A stretch of 64,000 nt of DNA. Origin: Chloranthus sessilifolius (Eukaryota > Streptophyta > Magnoliopsida > Chloranthales > Chloranthaceae). The stretch covers positions 35,404,936 through 35,468,935 of the forward strand of contig CM037597.1 in assembly GCA_021018995.1 (NCBI GenBank), given 5' to 3'. The position numbers and the translations under genes were made by a program. The notes beneath the pieces are model-generated. The model did no database searches. It was not told where the DNA came from and was given only the letters and a program-made list of their open reading frames with translations. This document shows, in pieces, positions 11,434-23,685 of the stretch (the stretch's first letter is position 1; each line of letters opens with the position of its first letter).

Positions 11434-14014
11434 CTAATCTGGAGGATCTGGAAGGTTAACGGCCTCCCCATGTTCCTTGAATTTTTCATCTTTCTTGGAT
11501 CCATTCCTCAGCAGTTGTTCAACCCTTGGTTGCAATTTTGTCTCTATAGGCCACTCATTGTTCTGCAGCAGCTGTTGAGGATTCTCATGCAGAGCCTCCT
11601 CTACCTCTGCAATGGAGAAACAGGTTTCATCAAAAGGGGGTTGAGAGTTGGTGCTGTACACATGCAATTTTACTTTCATGTTGCCAAAGGAGACCTCCAT
11701 GATTCCAGATCTGCACTGAATGCAGGCATTTGCAGTGGCCAAGAAGGGCCTGCCCAAAATCATAGGGATGGTTGAAATACCTTTACTTGGCTCCATATCT
11801 AGCACCACAAAGTCCGCAGGGTAAAAAAAATTGTCAACTCCCACTAGGACATCTTCAATGACTCCCACAGGCTTCCTATCAGACCTGTCGGCCAGTTGTA
11901 AAACCATAGGTGTAGGCTTCAAGTCTCCCAGGTCTAATTTTTCATAGACTGCATAGGGCAGCAAGTTCACACTGGCTCCTAAGTCCAATAGGGCCTTCTC
12001 AATTTTATGATCCCCAATGATGCAGGGGATAGTAGGCACTCCAGGGTCTTGAAGTTTGGTGGGGGTTGCAATGGATAGAATGTGTTTTACCTTCTCTGCT
12101 GAAAAGACTTTCTTGGACAAGTATGTCCTAGACTGTCTTTTATGGGTGCATAACTCCTTCAGAAATTTGGCGTAGGCTGGGACTTGTTTGATGGCATCAA
12201 GTAAAGGCAGATTGATCTTTACTTGTTTGAAAGTCTCCATCATTTCCTTAATTTTGCCCTGCCCTTTGTCAAAAGGGGAAGGTCTTTGGAATGCCTTAGG
12301 AAATGGCAAGTGTGGGGGTGTTCCCTCACTTGCAGCCTTAGCCAATGGGGCTTCTTTCTTTTTGATTTTTTCTTTTCCTTGGGGATCAATATCATCCTCT
12401 TTATTGACACTGGGTTGTTCCTGCAGGTCCACCACTGGTGGCCTCTGTTGTGTTCTTGGAAAACTCCTTCCATTATCTTCCTTCAAACTTCTCATAGGTT
12501 CACAGCCCACTTGATTGTCCACTAGCCTACCACTCCTCAAAGTTGTCACAGATTTGGCTTCCTCATAGGTGGAGGAAACTTCTCCCACTACAAACTGTCT
12601 TTTTCGATTATCCTGTGGTTGGCTAGGTAACCTTCCTCCTTCTCTCTTAGTCAAAGCATCAGACAGCTGACCAAGCTGGTCCTCTATCTTTTTGATGCTC
12701 TGGTTGTGAGAATGCACAGTTTGGGTTAAAGTGTTCAAGTTCTGTAATGAAGATAGAACTTGTTCCTCAAAAGATGGTGTTCTCACAGCTGGAGTAGGTG
12801 CAACTTGCTGCACAGGAGGAGCTACAGGTTGGGCTATGGTTTGCTGATAATGAGGTCTTGGGGCATAACCTTCTCGATAAGGCTGAGCATTTCTGTAGGG
12901 CATGGGCTGCTGGGGCTACTGCTGCTGTTGGCTGGGGTATCCATCTTGTCTCCACCTCAAATTGGGGTGGTTTCTCTTGCTGCCCATAGGCTTGAGTTCT
13001 GACCACATGTTACATACGAAATCAGGAAATTGGGCAGCTGATGGGCATTCATCTAGGGAGTGAGCAGGGGACTGGCATATAGCACATGCCTCCTCCACTC
13101 TAGCAGCCACAGGTGACTGCATTGCTCCCATCAGCTTATCAAACTTCAGAGTTAAGCTGTCCACTTACCTTTCCAACTCACTTGGCACTCACTTCATATA
13201 TCTTTCCTCTTGAGGTGTTCTCTTTCATCAATTTGGAAGGGTCTAGATCTCTTGCTAAGGTTTCCCTTTGCATAGAGTTTTCACTGATGATGTCAAAGAG
13301 TTCCCATGCCTCCTCAGCAGTTTTATGAAGATAAGTGCCTCCACAAGAGGCATCTATCATGTCCCTACTCTTTGAATCAAATCTCTGGTAAAAGCTTTGA
13401 ACCAGTTGCCATTCAGGGATTTGATGGTGGGGGCATTTCTTGAGGAGTTCTTTAAATCTCTCCCAGGATTGATGAAAGTCTTCAGTTGGATCTTGGGTAA
13501 AAGTGATGATACCCTTCCTCAACTAGCTGGTCTTTGACATAGGAAGGAATTTGGCCAAAAATTGGCATTAGAGATCACTCTAGGACTGTATACTGTTAGG
13601 TGGAAGCAGAGATAACCAGGTCCTGGCTCTTTCCTTTAATGAAAAAGGAAAGAGCCTCATCCTAGTTGCCTCCTCCCCCAAACCTGTGATGTTGAAGGTG
13701 CTACACAGTCCTAAGAATTCATCTATATGCTTATAGGGATCCTCCTTGGTCAGGTCATGAAATGAGGGCAATATTTGAATGATGGACGATTTGATCTCAT
13801 AATTTCCTTGAGCAGCAGGGAATTGAATGCAGAAGGGGGAATTGTAGATCCCTGGTGCATTGAATTCCTTGAGAGTTCGAGGCTGCTACTGCTCACCCAT
13901 TTCAACATATTCAAATTCAACAGCTGTGGATGTAGTTGGTCTGGTTCTGAGAAGTCTTTCAACCTCTGGATTTAGTGGAATAATCTCAGGTTGAAGAGTT
14001 CTCCTACCAAACAT
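11434..14014 (-). pseudogene. Athila-type gag-protease (lightly broken)
   Basis: The frame is read from MFGRRTLQPE (14014). Gag shows the capsid-type region (DPYKHIDEFLGLCSTFNI, LSLLPPNSIQSW-like, FHQSWERFKELLKKCPHH) and a perfect zinc knuckle CAICQSPAHSLDEC (C-x2-C-x4-H-x4-C, about 13085-13045). The C-terminal 489 codons (12903-11434) are uninterrupted and hold the protease: active site LLDLGASVNLLP, then GRPFLATANA. DLGAS is usual in Athila. Upstream there are about six stop codons and one frame change near 13170. The frame ends NLPDPPD and stop, where Athila would normally run on into RT. Confidence 0.85.
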
Positions 14015-14299
14015 ACAACACCCACAATTGAATGCAGAGTAAATCCTCACACAACAAATAAGAACACACAATTGATTAACTAATCTAAAAAATTAATAGA
14101 TTTGAAAATAACAGGGGAGAAGAGATGCAAACTATAGAGCAGCCTTCAGCACAACTCTCCTCTCATTCTGTACTAAGATCTGGTGAAATGGACATAAAAA
14201 ATACTGAAAAATAGCAAAACTCACAAATGCAGTTAGTAAAATCAAACAAAAACTAAAAATATATGATCAAAACTTAGATCTATCAATTTCTAAACTGCT

Positions 14300-14317
14300 T
14301 CCCCGGCAGCGGCGCCA
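14300..14317 (-). other. Primer-binding site, tRNA-Asp type
   Basis: The minus strand reads TGGCGCCGCTGCCGGGGA a few bases after the LTR end. This is the usual Athila/Tat PBS, complementary to the 3' end of plant tRNA-Asp. It fixes the orientation of G and the approximate end of its 5' LTR. Confidence 0.85.
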
Positions 14318-14323
14318 AAAACT

Positions 14324-16381
14324 TGTTGTGGATTTCCAGTGTGCTGATTTATGATGTAAAAATCAGGAGAAAACAGAGATGGATTCAGCACGTCTAAAAT
14401 ATCCTAGACCTGTAAGATACAGGGTCCTTTGTATTAAGCTTTAAAAGAATGGTAAGTAAGGGAATGCCCACAGGGAGGCTGGTTAGAAATAGGATAAATC
14501 TACAGATCTGTGAGAGATCTGGCACCCTAGCTATCTCTACTGTAGTAAAAGACAAGGGATAGTTTTGAAATGAGGTGTCACTTAAACTAAACTACAAATA
14601 AAATGAAGATTATTTTGGATCAAATATGGAGCCTCAGATCTTGCAGATGGAATGGTTTAAAAACTCAGAAAATGGAGAAGAACAGCTTGGAGATTGTCTT
14701 CACTGCAATCAGGTTGAGCTAAGCATATTACAGGGGTTCAAAAGCACACAAGTCCCTCGGTGGCCTCACAGAGCCTTGTCAAGCATAGTTGCAGGGTATA
14801 AATTCCACTTCAAATCACAGGATCCACCTGGCCTTAAGGCTATGATCTGTCCACTTTAATGGTCACAGACCATCCTAGAGATCTCCTACAAAGCCAGAGC
14901 CTCAATTAGAACAATTGAAACCACAACAGATGCTGTAATTTCCAGGTCACAGATGCAGGAAATTACAGGGATATCAGATCCAGGGAATTCAGATGACATC
15001 CAAGAGGTCTACCAGTTAAGTGGGTGAGCTGATCATGTAACTCCTCTACACAAATTTGATCGAGTACCAAAAGGCATCAAAAGAGCTTTAGATCTAATTA
15101 AAATATTGAAAACAACATTTACATTGCAAACAAGGTCACTCTTACAATGGAATGCTCTCAGATCTGTAGTCTGTGCAGCAATTAACCCCAGCAACACTCT
15201 TAACCTTACCCAATTACAGATCTAACTCACTCCTTGCTGCTCCTAGGGATTTAGCCAACCATCGTTGGGCTAAAGGAGGGAAATGAAATCTTGCTACACG
15301 TTATGATCTCTGGAAAATTGCTCAGAATTTTGATCCCCCCCAATGGTAATTGGGGGTCTCAATATATAGCTTTCTCCTCTATTTTTCTCGCTAAAAATCA
15401 CTTCTAGAAGGTTGCCAGAGTTTGTTAGAGTTCTGTTAAAGCACGTGGGTCGGTTAGGGCTTTCTAGGGCATCTTCTAGAACATCGCGCCTGTCTCCAAA
15501 GTGCCTCAGTTTGCATGCGATAGGTCACCAAGTCTCAATGTGTGCATAGCATAGTTTCTAAGAAGTTCAGCACACGATTTCGACAGGTTGGAGAAGCTTC
15601 CGACAGGTTCAAAGTGAGCTTGTAGTTCCTTTCGATAGGTTCCCTGGTCTCTTCGATAGGTACCGATAGGATGAGTTCTCTCTTTGAAGCTTTAGGGTCC
15701 TCAGCCCAATATCTAGAGTATTCGATAGGTTGGCTGAGTAGTTCGATAGGTCTAGTGGTCCTTTTCGACAGGTTTAGCTCTGTGTGCCGTCATCCCGATA
15801 GGTTGGCTCCCATTCCTATCGAAAGGCTTAAGCATACTTCGATAGGTTCAGTTTCAACATCTTCATTTCGATAGGTTCAGGGAGCCTTCGACAGGTTGGA
15901 ATCGAGCATTTTAGTCCTTTCGCTAGGTTCTCAGATCCGTTCGATAGGTTCCTTTGACACTTCAGGCAAGTTTTCGACAGGATAGTTTCTTCTTTCCTTT
16001 CTTTGCTCGATAGGTTCTGAAATCCTATCGAACTCCTCAATCCATGTGACTTCATCCTTCTTCTGCCTTTGAATCCTATCGAACCCTTCTCCAACTGCAT
16101 GAATTCTTTCCTTTTAATCCTTAGCTCCTATCAAAGTCTTCTGGCATCCTCTTGATAGGATGTTTTAGACCTATCTTCAGTTCTTTCTCCTTGTTCTGTT
16201 GCTGGGTCTGCATGGTGCTGAGAGATGCCTTCTTTGTGGGCATTCTTAAGTGGTTTGCTGCATTATTACCAGATTTCCCTGCTATCTACAAAATACACTC
16301 AACAGAAGCTTTTTAGTGTGCTTGCAGGTCTATGAAAGGTCAGGTTAAAAGGTGCAAAGTGGCATTTTTCACCACTTAACA
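14324..16381 (-). repeat. 5' LTR of element G
   Basis: Minus-strand TGTTAAGTGGTGAAAAATG at 16381 marks the 5' end, nearly identical to the start of LTR F (62560). The 3' end, about 14324, is ...CCACAACA just before the PBS. A TATATATT box lies near 15358-15368. The segment at about 14440-14560 (GTGCCAGATCT, CTGTGGGCATTCC on the minus strand) matches the left-edge LTR. No intact gene is inside it. Confidence 0.85.
15545..16140 (-). repeat. Dispersed AACCTATCGAA motif array in LTR U3
   Basis: About twenty copies of the core CCTATCGAA or CCTGTCGAA (seen on the plus strand as TTCGATAGG) occur at irregular spacing upstream of the TATA box. It is the same type of array as at 60-620 but with a different consensus third base (A rather than G) and usually AA rather than GAG after TCG. 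Confidence 0.8.
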
Positions 16382-19020
16382 GCTCTCTATGAATAACAAT
16401 AAACACATTAGTTGACAAGCTCAAGATGCTAACAATTAACAAAATTATATTTGTAAAGATACCTACCAATCGGTCAATATCAGATCATAAGCAGGCCTCC
16501 ACTTCTCGGCCGGCCTGCTGCTGACTGCATAACAACTCAATCATCGTCGCCTGACGAGCAACCTTGCCCTCCCTCTGAGACTGTCCAAAATAAAATAAAA
16601 TGAGACACGAAAACCATGTCAGAACGACTAGAAGACCAAGTCCACATAAAAAAAAATGTGAATTAACTCACCAGGAGCCGTCGAGTCTTCGCTAGCCGAG
16701 CCCCAACTCATCCTCCGCTACCTTAGCCTGAGCCATCGAGGAGGCTAAGGAGTGCAGAATCTCCTCATTCGGATGAGGAGTGCACCCCATCCGCTCCATC
16801 GCCCTATGGAGAGTGTCTAATGCCCCCGCACGCTCGCGGTGAGGTGGCCCTGCTCCAACGCAGCCAACCTCTCCCTCAAAGATGACGCTGACTCCGACCC
16901 ACCGATCGCGAAAGAGCCACTCCCGTGGAAGCGACGTGTGAAGAGACACCCGCCACCCAACGCACTAAATCACTGTGCATACTCCCGGGTGTCTACCTCG
17001 TCACGAGCCCCTGTAACCCTGGTCCCCCTAGCTCTAAAATTTGCTACCTGAAGTGCCATTCGCTCTGTGAAATTTCAGTAAGGAGGGCCTGTCATCCTCT
17101 ATGCCACTCTGTGGAGAATCTCTAGAGGGACTCCCTGAGCAAGCTCAAATTGTCGTACCACTTGAGAAGTGTGGATCCTCTCCACCCCCTCAAAACAATG
17201 GACCAATATATCCACATCAAAGAAGGGTTGGCCAGATTGAATCACTGGCACGCCGACATCCTCCCTCATCCGCATACGACCTCTAAATCACCTACAACCA
17301 AACAAGTGAGCCAACCCATCAACAAAGACCCAGATCCTAAAACACCAAAACAAAAATAAACATACGCATGATGATCAATACCTGCCCTGCATGCATATCC
17401 TCAAAGAGGCCTTGTGCGGTTTGAATATTCGAAGACGAACGACGACCCCTCAACGCCTCCCTCCACACATGCATCCATGGAAATGTGAATGTCATCTCCA
17501 ACAGAACTCCCAGATGAAGAAAAGCAAAATGGTCATACGCCCAGAACTAAAAAAAAATAAAATAGAAGAAACGCTGAATAATTAAAGACCAAAAAAAAGA
17601 GATGCTATGACATTAATTAACTAAAGCTCACCTGGAGGAAGGGAAGAAAACGTCTGATCAACGCGGTGCCCTGTCCTCGACGGTAAAGCTGCTCATAGAG
17701 ATGTGTCAATGCGGCCGCACCCCACGCGTAGGTGGGGAATTGGTCCAAGTCCCCGAGAACCATAAAAAATAACCCAGTGACGCATCCCTGATTCGTAGAA
17801 GAGAAGAGTACCGCACCAAGGAAGTGCATCAAGAATGCTTAAAGCACCCTATCAGCAACCAACCCTGGCTCCACTACTGGCTCCCGGCCCGTCACTACCA
17901 CACAATGCGCATCATAGGTCACCTTTGCCTCTGAATGGCGCTTTGAGGGGACGAAGCCACTCATAAATGTATCGAAAAACTAAGTGACTCGACCTACACC
18001 TGGCCCCAAGCCGCTTGACCTATACGGCACACCAAAGATCTCCTCACACACCTCCAAATAATGTCTCGCCATCCGTCTTGTGATAGGCTCATCCTCAAAA
18101 TGAAGATCGGTGATACGAACCCAATCCTCCGGAGTGGGTAACATCATGCCTACTAGAAAGAGAAGAGCCTGATGCTCCTCCCTCCACCTCTCTAAGATCG
18201 CTGCAATCAGGCCACGATCTACCTAAAAGGGTTCCAGCTCCAGGATCGGTCAGAAATTGAAAGACACAAGCTGCGCCCGCTAGTACTCCGGTAAGGCACG
18301 GTACCAAGTGTGAGACTCAGTCCATGCTGAGCTGATAGCTAGCTGCGGGGGCTCCTATTGAGCGAAACACAAATAATAACAGTAAGACTAACACATACCC
18401 TTGATGAAAGAAAAATGAATCTAGAACTAAAAGTGATAAGAATAACTGAATAGAAACATGACCTATCTCTAGATGCTATTATGATACATGAGTGAGCACA
18501 CAACCAAGTGCAATGCAGGTTTGACATAAGTTATAAGGGTTTCCAAATCCTAATAAGCCTATGTCATAACCTAAGTGGCTAAGAAAATGAAAGAACTCTT
18601 GCTCATGAATGCTTACCCGGCCTCGAGCGAAGAAGTCCTCTAGTGGGAAGTGTCTGCGATCTCGATGCTCTTCACCCTGGTGCTCCGCAGCCGCAACCTA
18701 AGCCCTCTCACCCTAAGGTATCACACCCTCAACCCTCTCACCCTCATCCTCAGCGCTCCTCTGCTCAATCTCGAGCACCGCCTCCCTGACCCTCGACTGG
18801 TCAACCTCTAATACCTCCTCTTTAACTACCTCCCAAACATCCACCTCCCCGACAACCTTGGTTCGAGCCTCGGAAGTCTCACCTATCTCTGCCCCTAACA
18901 TCCTGTCTAACTCAGAAATGGTAATATCGTGCCTACCACCACCCTCAGACTCTATCCTAGAATGAAGAGCTTGAAAAACTGAACAGAATGAAAGAAACGG
19001 CACCTGAAACGAATGATCGG
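16382..19020 (-). pseudogene. Plant-mobile-domain gene, copy in element D (5' exons)
   Basis: This is the antisense PMD gene of D, read leftward from the TATA box at 19125. The first exon is acidic (ETSEAR, EVDVWEVVKEEV). Exon 2 (about 18354-17630) carries the PMD signature: LELEPF then VDRGLIAAILERW, LEVCEEIFGVPYRS, LMHFLGAVLFSSTNQG, and LGDLDQFPTYAWGAAALTHLYEQLYR. Exons 3 and 4 follow, then part of 5, with GT-AG borders in the same places as in C (for example CTTCCTCCAG then GTGAGC). D keeps about 57 bases of the PMD core that C lost. Several in-frame stops are present. G is inserted in exon 6. Confidence 0.8.
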
Positions 19021-19124
19021 ATCATGAAATATCACGAAAACATGAAAATTAAAGCACAAAGAAACAAGTAAATAGAGAATCGAAGACTAACACGGATCGC
19101 ACGACGAAAATGAAAAATTTTGAA

Positions 19125-19134
19125 CTATTTATAG
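19125..19134 (-). promoter_or_regulatory. TATA box of the antisense PMD gene, element D
   Basis: The minus strand reads CTATAAATAG followed by TTCAAAATTTTTCATTTTCGTCG, co-linear with 29610-29640 of C. The 400 bases upstream (plus coordinates 19135-19520) are rich in GCGC and GCGTAAT motifs. Conservation between two diverged copies supports a real promoter. Confidence 0.7.
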
Positions 19135-20228
19135 GACACCGCTGAATCACGCGCATAAATTCAGGCGCGCAAACTAATCACATACCACTTCCACCGTGTT
19201 TAATTCAGTTCTCATGACCGGTCTTAAGCGCACAAACCAATCGTCGCCCGCCCAAACTAACCTGAGCATTTGGTTGCTCGCAGCTTACTGAGTGCGTAAT
19301 CACTTCAAGCATCCACACAGTGGCGTGCGAATGCTAATGGTTGCCCGTATAGTGACCAGCCACTGCCTTGATCACGTGCCTGGTATCTACGTTTAATTCG
19401 ATCAAATAATAGGAAATTGGTGCTTAATAACCTTCTGATGCTCTGAACGTGCATCTACCCTCTGGCGCGCAATTAATTTATGCGCCCGGAGTGAAGCACG
19501 CAATTCCCCAAAAAATGCCCAGAACATCACATTCATAGGCCCCTAAATTAGTTGATCTCCGACACTATTTACTAGCTTAAACAACGCCCTTGTTAAGCCC
19601 GATCCAAAACATTCCAGACATAAAGAAATCTGCACCCGGGAAACTAAAATAAAATGCTATAGACTAAGACCAAACTAAAAAATGCCCCGACACCGTTTAC
19701 ACACTTCAACCAAAACTAAATAAAAAAAACTTGCCCCAACTAAGGCGAAGCTAAACAAGAAAAATATCCCTAACATCACCTAAACACTTCAGACTAAGAC
19801 CCAAAATCACAAAAATGCCCCCCATCATCCACTCACTTGAAACTAAACTAAACCAAAAAAAAAAACTACTCCTAGAACACCCCATATCAAAATAAATAAA
19901 TAAGATCAGACCAAAGTTAAATAAATAAGTACCACGCTCAAAACCAAATCAAAGCAAGCTACCAAATAAACCAAAATTTACTAAATAGAAATTGCCACAA
20001 ATGAGGTAAAATTAAAAAAATTAAAAAAACATAATCTCTTCATAAATAAATAAATAATTACAGAATACAGCGAAGGCATACCCTCTGAATATACAACTTA
20101 AAATAAAAAACTTAAAATCCGCATGTTCAGGTAATGCCTGAATCCGGATTTATTCGGGAAACTAGAGATCTCAGAGAAGCCCGGAGGGTGGAAGCACCCT
20201 GAACAAATTCTAGCTGTAATAACCTCTT
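19135..20228 (-). other. PMD promoter and upstream spacer, element D
   Basis: No gene is seen. It contains GCGC-rich motifs close to the TATA box, several minus-strand GGGGCATTTTTT motifs (near 19510, 19690 and 19815), A-rich tracts, and at 20072-20085 the hairpin GAAGG-CATA-CCCTC equivalent to 28660 in C. Confidence 0.6.
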
Positions 20229-21893
20229 TGTTGGTACGTGCTTTTTTTGGGCTCCTCTCAGTTCCCGTTGAATCAGTGGCTCAAATTCTGTCTAGGTGAA
20301 CTTTAGCAATGCGACATTTAGAATAAATAAATAAAGAGGAATTTTCTAGGAAGGTTCCTAGTTTGTTGCGATCGCCAGCTGCAGATATTTAACAATGCTG
20401 CAACACGTCAGTGATCACGCTGTGAAGTGGGTGTAGGTTACTTCTATACTGAATCGTCCGCCCGTTAACGTCAGTAGCAGTGCTTCTCTTAAGTTTAGTT
20501 AGTTTAATTCTCCTCTTGTTTCCCTTTGTAATTATAATTCTGGTCAGTTTAGATTTCCCAATTTTATTATTATTGTGCTATGATTGTGTGGGCTTATTGA
20601 GGTGAGTTATATTAGTGTTCTGATGCTGTCAAGAGTCCGATGAGCATCAAGGTTCTGGTATTACTAAAAGTCCAATCAGTTTCAGTCTCCTATTGGTACT
20701 AGGAGTGCATATCTATCAGTTCCAATAATATTCTAATTAAAATTAAGCATGCTAATTGTATTGGGATTCTAATTAAAGCAATTGTAGTAATTTTACTATA
20801 ATTCTAATTGAAATAAAAAAAATTGACTTTCTCTACGAGCCTAATTATAGCAATAAATTTAATTTTCTATTATAATATAAAAAAAAAGGACTGATTTATC
20901 TACGATTCTAATTATTGATGGATTAATGATGGCAAAATGTAACTAATCATGAATAAACTAAATTTCTTAGAATTTGGATTTGGAATAATCGATTAACTAA
21001 ACTAATAGAAAGGAAATTCTAATCTAATACTCTAATAATTATATCAAGGCCTAATTAATGTGAATAATTAATTATGTCTGGATATAAACTAATTAAAGCA
21101 ATTTATTAATTCTAAAAAAAAATCTAAAAAAAAAGGGGGGGGGGGGTTTGGGCCTGCTATGCTAAGGAGGATTGGCCTCATTCCCGAGTACCCTCCGTAA
21201 GCTCTCTTGGGCAAATCGGGTAGCTGAGATTAAAGAGAAAAAAATTAAATTTTGAATGTTAAAGTAATATTTTTTTTGGGCTTTTCAGAATTGATTTCAG
21301 AATAGCAATTGCGAATTAGATTGTAAACTAAAATTATAAGACTAAAATTAATATTTAGAATTTTTGAAGGTATTGAAATAAAAAACTAAAATTAAGGTTA
21401 AATTTTTAAGACTAAATTCGCGTTTGAAATCGAGAAATTAGGCCGTATGATTAAGGACTGGTTCTGAATCAAAGGATTAGGACCAAAAAATAATGATAGG
21501 ACTATGAATCGTGATTTTAGAATTGAATTAATGCCTAAAATTGATATATTGGACCAATGGATTAATGATTGGTTCTAGAAACAGAGAACTAGAACCATAT
21601 ATAAAGAATTTCGGTTTGAAAAGTGGTGCTACGGTCTAAGACTAGAAATAAAATTAAAAATTAATAGATCTAGAGATTATAAGCTACGGTTGGAAACTAA
21701 AATATTAAATCCTTACCTAAGGGGGGTTGGGGCTGCAGAGAGAAATCTCGAAAAGTAGAAGCTTGAATCTAGAAATCATGGTTAGGTTCTATGGGTTCGT
21801 GCTCGAAATTCTCTGGTTTCGAAATTTACCATCTCCTCTCTCAAAATTTGCAGCCACTTTTCGTCGAACCCCCGGGTGAGTTAAGAAAAAAAT

Positions 21894-21903
21894 CTTTTAT
21901 AGG
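21894..21903 (-). promoter_or_regulatory. LTR TATA box of element C (3' LTR copy)
   Basis: The minus strand reads CCTATAAAAG about 2.3 kb from the LTR end. It is conserved in D's LTR (51063-51071, plus strand) and recognisable in C's 5' LTR (45814-45822). It lies downstream of a GCGC-rich region and should drive the genomic RNA. Confidence 0.6.
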
Positions 21904-21996
21904 TTTTTCTCCAATTACGCGCTTGTTTACGGGCATTTAATTGGATTACACACTTGAATTCTGGTGCTTATTCGCTTTGAGTCGGTCACCGACTCG

Positions 21997-22001
21997 GTGA
22001 G
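21997..22001. repeat. Target-site duplication GTGAG, left copy
   Basis: GTGAG here and at 23686-23690 flank the solo LTR. The uninterrupted site is present once in C's other LTR (CTCAGTGAGCGACC near 45915). Confidence 0.95.
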
Positions 22002-23685
22002 TGTGCAACCGTGAGATTTGTGACGATCCCATCGCGGCGATGCGCTCGCTTACAAAAAATATAGAGTCGCCACCCGAAGCTTTTGGTGTCCCAGGAAACC
22101 TAAATCATTTTTATGAGCACCGAAGTGCTAAAAATAAGACTCTGAATCCGGTCCACACCAAAGGTTCTTGGGTAGGGGCTTCGGTTATCGATTGGGAAGG
22201 TGTTAGGCACCCAATCAACCTGCTTAAAGCGGTCTCTACTAAAGGCCAAAATAAAAATGATGTAAAAGAAAAGGAAATGGCTTCCTCTTACCCAAATGGA
22301 TCTTAAATCCTATTTGTGCCCCTCCGTTCCTATAAAAAATTTGGCGGCGTAACTGCACAAATGGGAGGATGAGAAGAGCTAAAGAAAAGATAGGAGAAGA
22401 AAGGGGAGAGCCGGAGCTCTCGGGCCCTTGTAGCACCATAGAGGAGCCTTGCGTTGGCTTGCTTTGATGAGCTTTTGAAGGCTTGTATGGTATGGAATGG
22501 GGTTCGAACTCCTAAGGCTTGAAGCTAAGAGGTAGAGAAGGAAGGCTAAGGGATTACACACACCTAACCTAAAGGCTTTTAGTGAAATGCTAAGGTCTAA
22601 GGGAGCTTTTTGAAATCTGGAATTTGTATGGGAAGTGTGCACCAAAGGGAGAAAGATCTTCTCACTTTAAGCTCTTTCTCTCTTAGGCCAAAATTCTCAA
22701 CCCCTAAACAAAGGCGTGGGGCGCTCTATTTATAGGAAATGGGTGGATTAGGAGGCTACTTAAGAGTTAAATAGGTTTAGCAATTAGGTAATCTCACATC
22801 TAAGGATTCCTAGGGTTTTTGGAGCCTTGAGATGTGTGGAAGGGTCCTCTAATGGTGGATGATGGGGTGAGGCCTTAAGCCACTTAAAGGGTTGCAAATA
22901 GGGTGCAAATGGGTGCAACAGAACTAGCAAAACACACCCCAAAGTCGAGGTGGTCAACAAGTCAAACCCCAATCATGAAATTTGGGGCAAAAACTAACAG
23001 TTAATATTGATATACTTGGCGCAACTAATAGTTGCACTAGGCAAATGTATAGTAAAACAGTGCCTGAAAGTTGGCTATCCGAGGTGGGGTCCACAATTAA
23101 TACTAGCGCAACTATTAGTTACACCAGGCTTAAATCCTGGGAAAAGTGGCCTGGTGCAACTAATAGTTGCGCCAGGTAAAATTATCACTGACACAACTAT
23201 TAGTTGTGCCAGGCCATTTCTGGGGAGAAATAGCCTGGCATAACTATTAGTTGCGCCAAATCCCTAGGGGGGACCCACCTGATTTTACTCTTTTGTCCTT
23301 CGAGTTCGGACCGCCGTATCTTTTGATGTACAACTCCTACTGGGAAGATTCTTAGACCGTTAGAAAGTTGACACCCTCTACTTTTTAATGGTATGAAATT
23401 TGTTCATAGTAGATGGCCGTAGCTAGTTTCGGTGCACCCCTCCTCATCCATAGCCTAATAGTGTTCGATTTAGGGTTCAGAATGAGTTCTAAGGGTCGAG
23501 ATTGGTTTCTAAAGGTTCAGGGTAGGTTCCTAAGGGATCTATGGGGATTTCTTAGGGTTTGGGGTGATTCCTTAAGGGTTCTAGGATGGTTCCTAAGGGT
23601 TTCATACATGCCATCAAAAGCCCAGAAGTGTGCCTCTCTTGAAAGGTGTTTCGATCGGGCCTTGGGTCAAATTTGGGTGTCTACA
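22002..23685 (-). mobile_element. Solo LTR of the A/B retrotransposon family
   Basis: Minus-strand start TGTAGACACCC at 23685, end CGGTTGCACA at 22002. It matches B's 5' LTR (55379-56997) over its length, including AAAGCGGTCTC..., the leader-like text ACCAAAGGCTCTTGGGTAG-like, and the palindrome array. It is 1,684 bases, flanked by GTGAG duplications. There is no internal sequence, so it is the product of LTR-LTR recombination. It is the youngest traceable event in this nest. Confidence 0.95.
23013..23258. repeat. Array of five GGCGCAACTA-TAGTTGCGCC palindromes (solo LTR)
   Basis: Units lie at about 23015-23041, 23103-23129, 23150-23175, 23188-23213 and 23233-23258. Each pairs a GGCGCAACTA-like arm with TAGTTGCGCC around a single A or T. 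Substitutions are scattered (CACAACTA, GTGCAACTA). The same array occurs in B's LTR and again in B's leader. Confidence 0.9.

Larger units (their letters stand above)
11434..16381 (-). mobile_element. Element G: Athila-like retrotransposon with gag-protease only
   Basis: On the minus strand the order is a 5' LTR (16381 to about 14324), a PBS matching the tRNA-Asp 3' end, a leader, and gag-protease ending at 11434. No RT, RNase H, integrase or envelope-like sequence follows. The right end is sharp: TGTTAAGTGGTG starts at 16381 inside exon 6 of the PMD gene of element D, and GCTCT (16382-16386) is the presumed target duplication. The left end is not found. It is either a non-autonomous gag-protease element or one truncated after protease. 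Confidence 0.75.
16382..20228 (+). mobile_element. Element D, left segment: PMD-bearing giant retrotransposon
   Basis: Read on the minus strand, this segment is co-linear with 28520-32380 of element C: the hairpin near 28660, spacer, TATA box and first PMD exons. D therefore lies in the plus orientation. Its left part was interrupted by G at 16381 and its right part by C at 20229. The missing middle continues at 46493. CTCTT at 20224-20228 is one half of the target duplication made by C. Confidence 0.85.

Noticed and set aside
14300..14317. A tRNA gene at the PBS
   Set aside because: Only the 18 bases complementary to a tRNA 3' end are present; no cloverleaf surrounds it. The same applies at 57000 and 44143.
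23013..23258. Regular palindromes as a CRISPR-like array
   Set aside because: Repeats are themselves palindromic, diverged, irregularly spaced, inside a plant LTR, with no cas-like gene.
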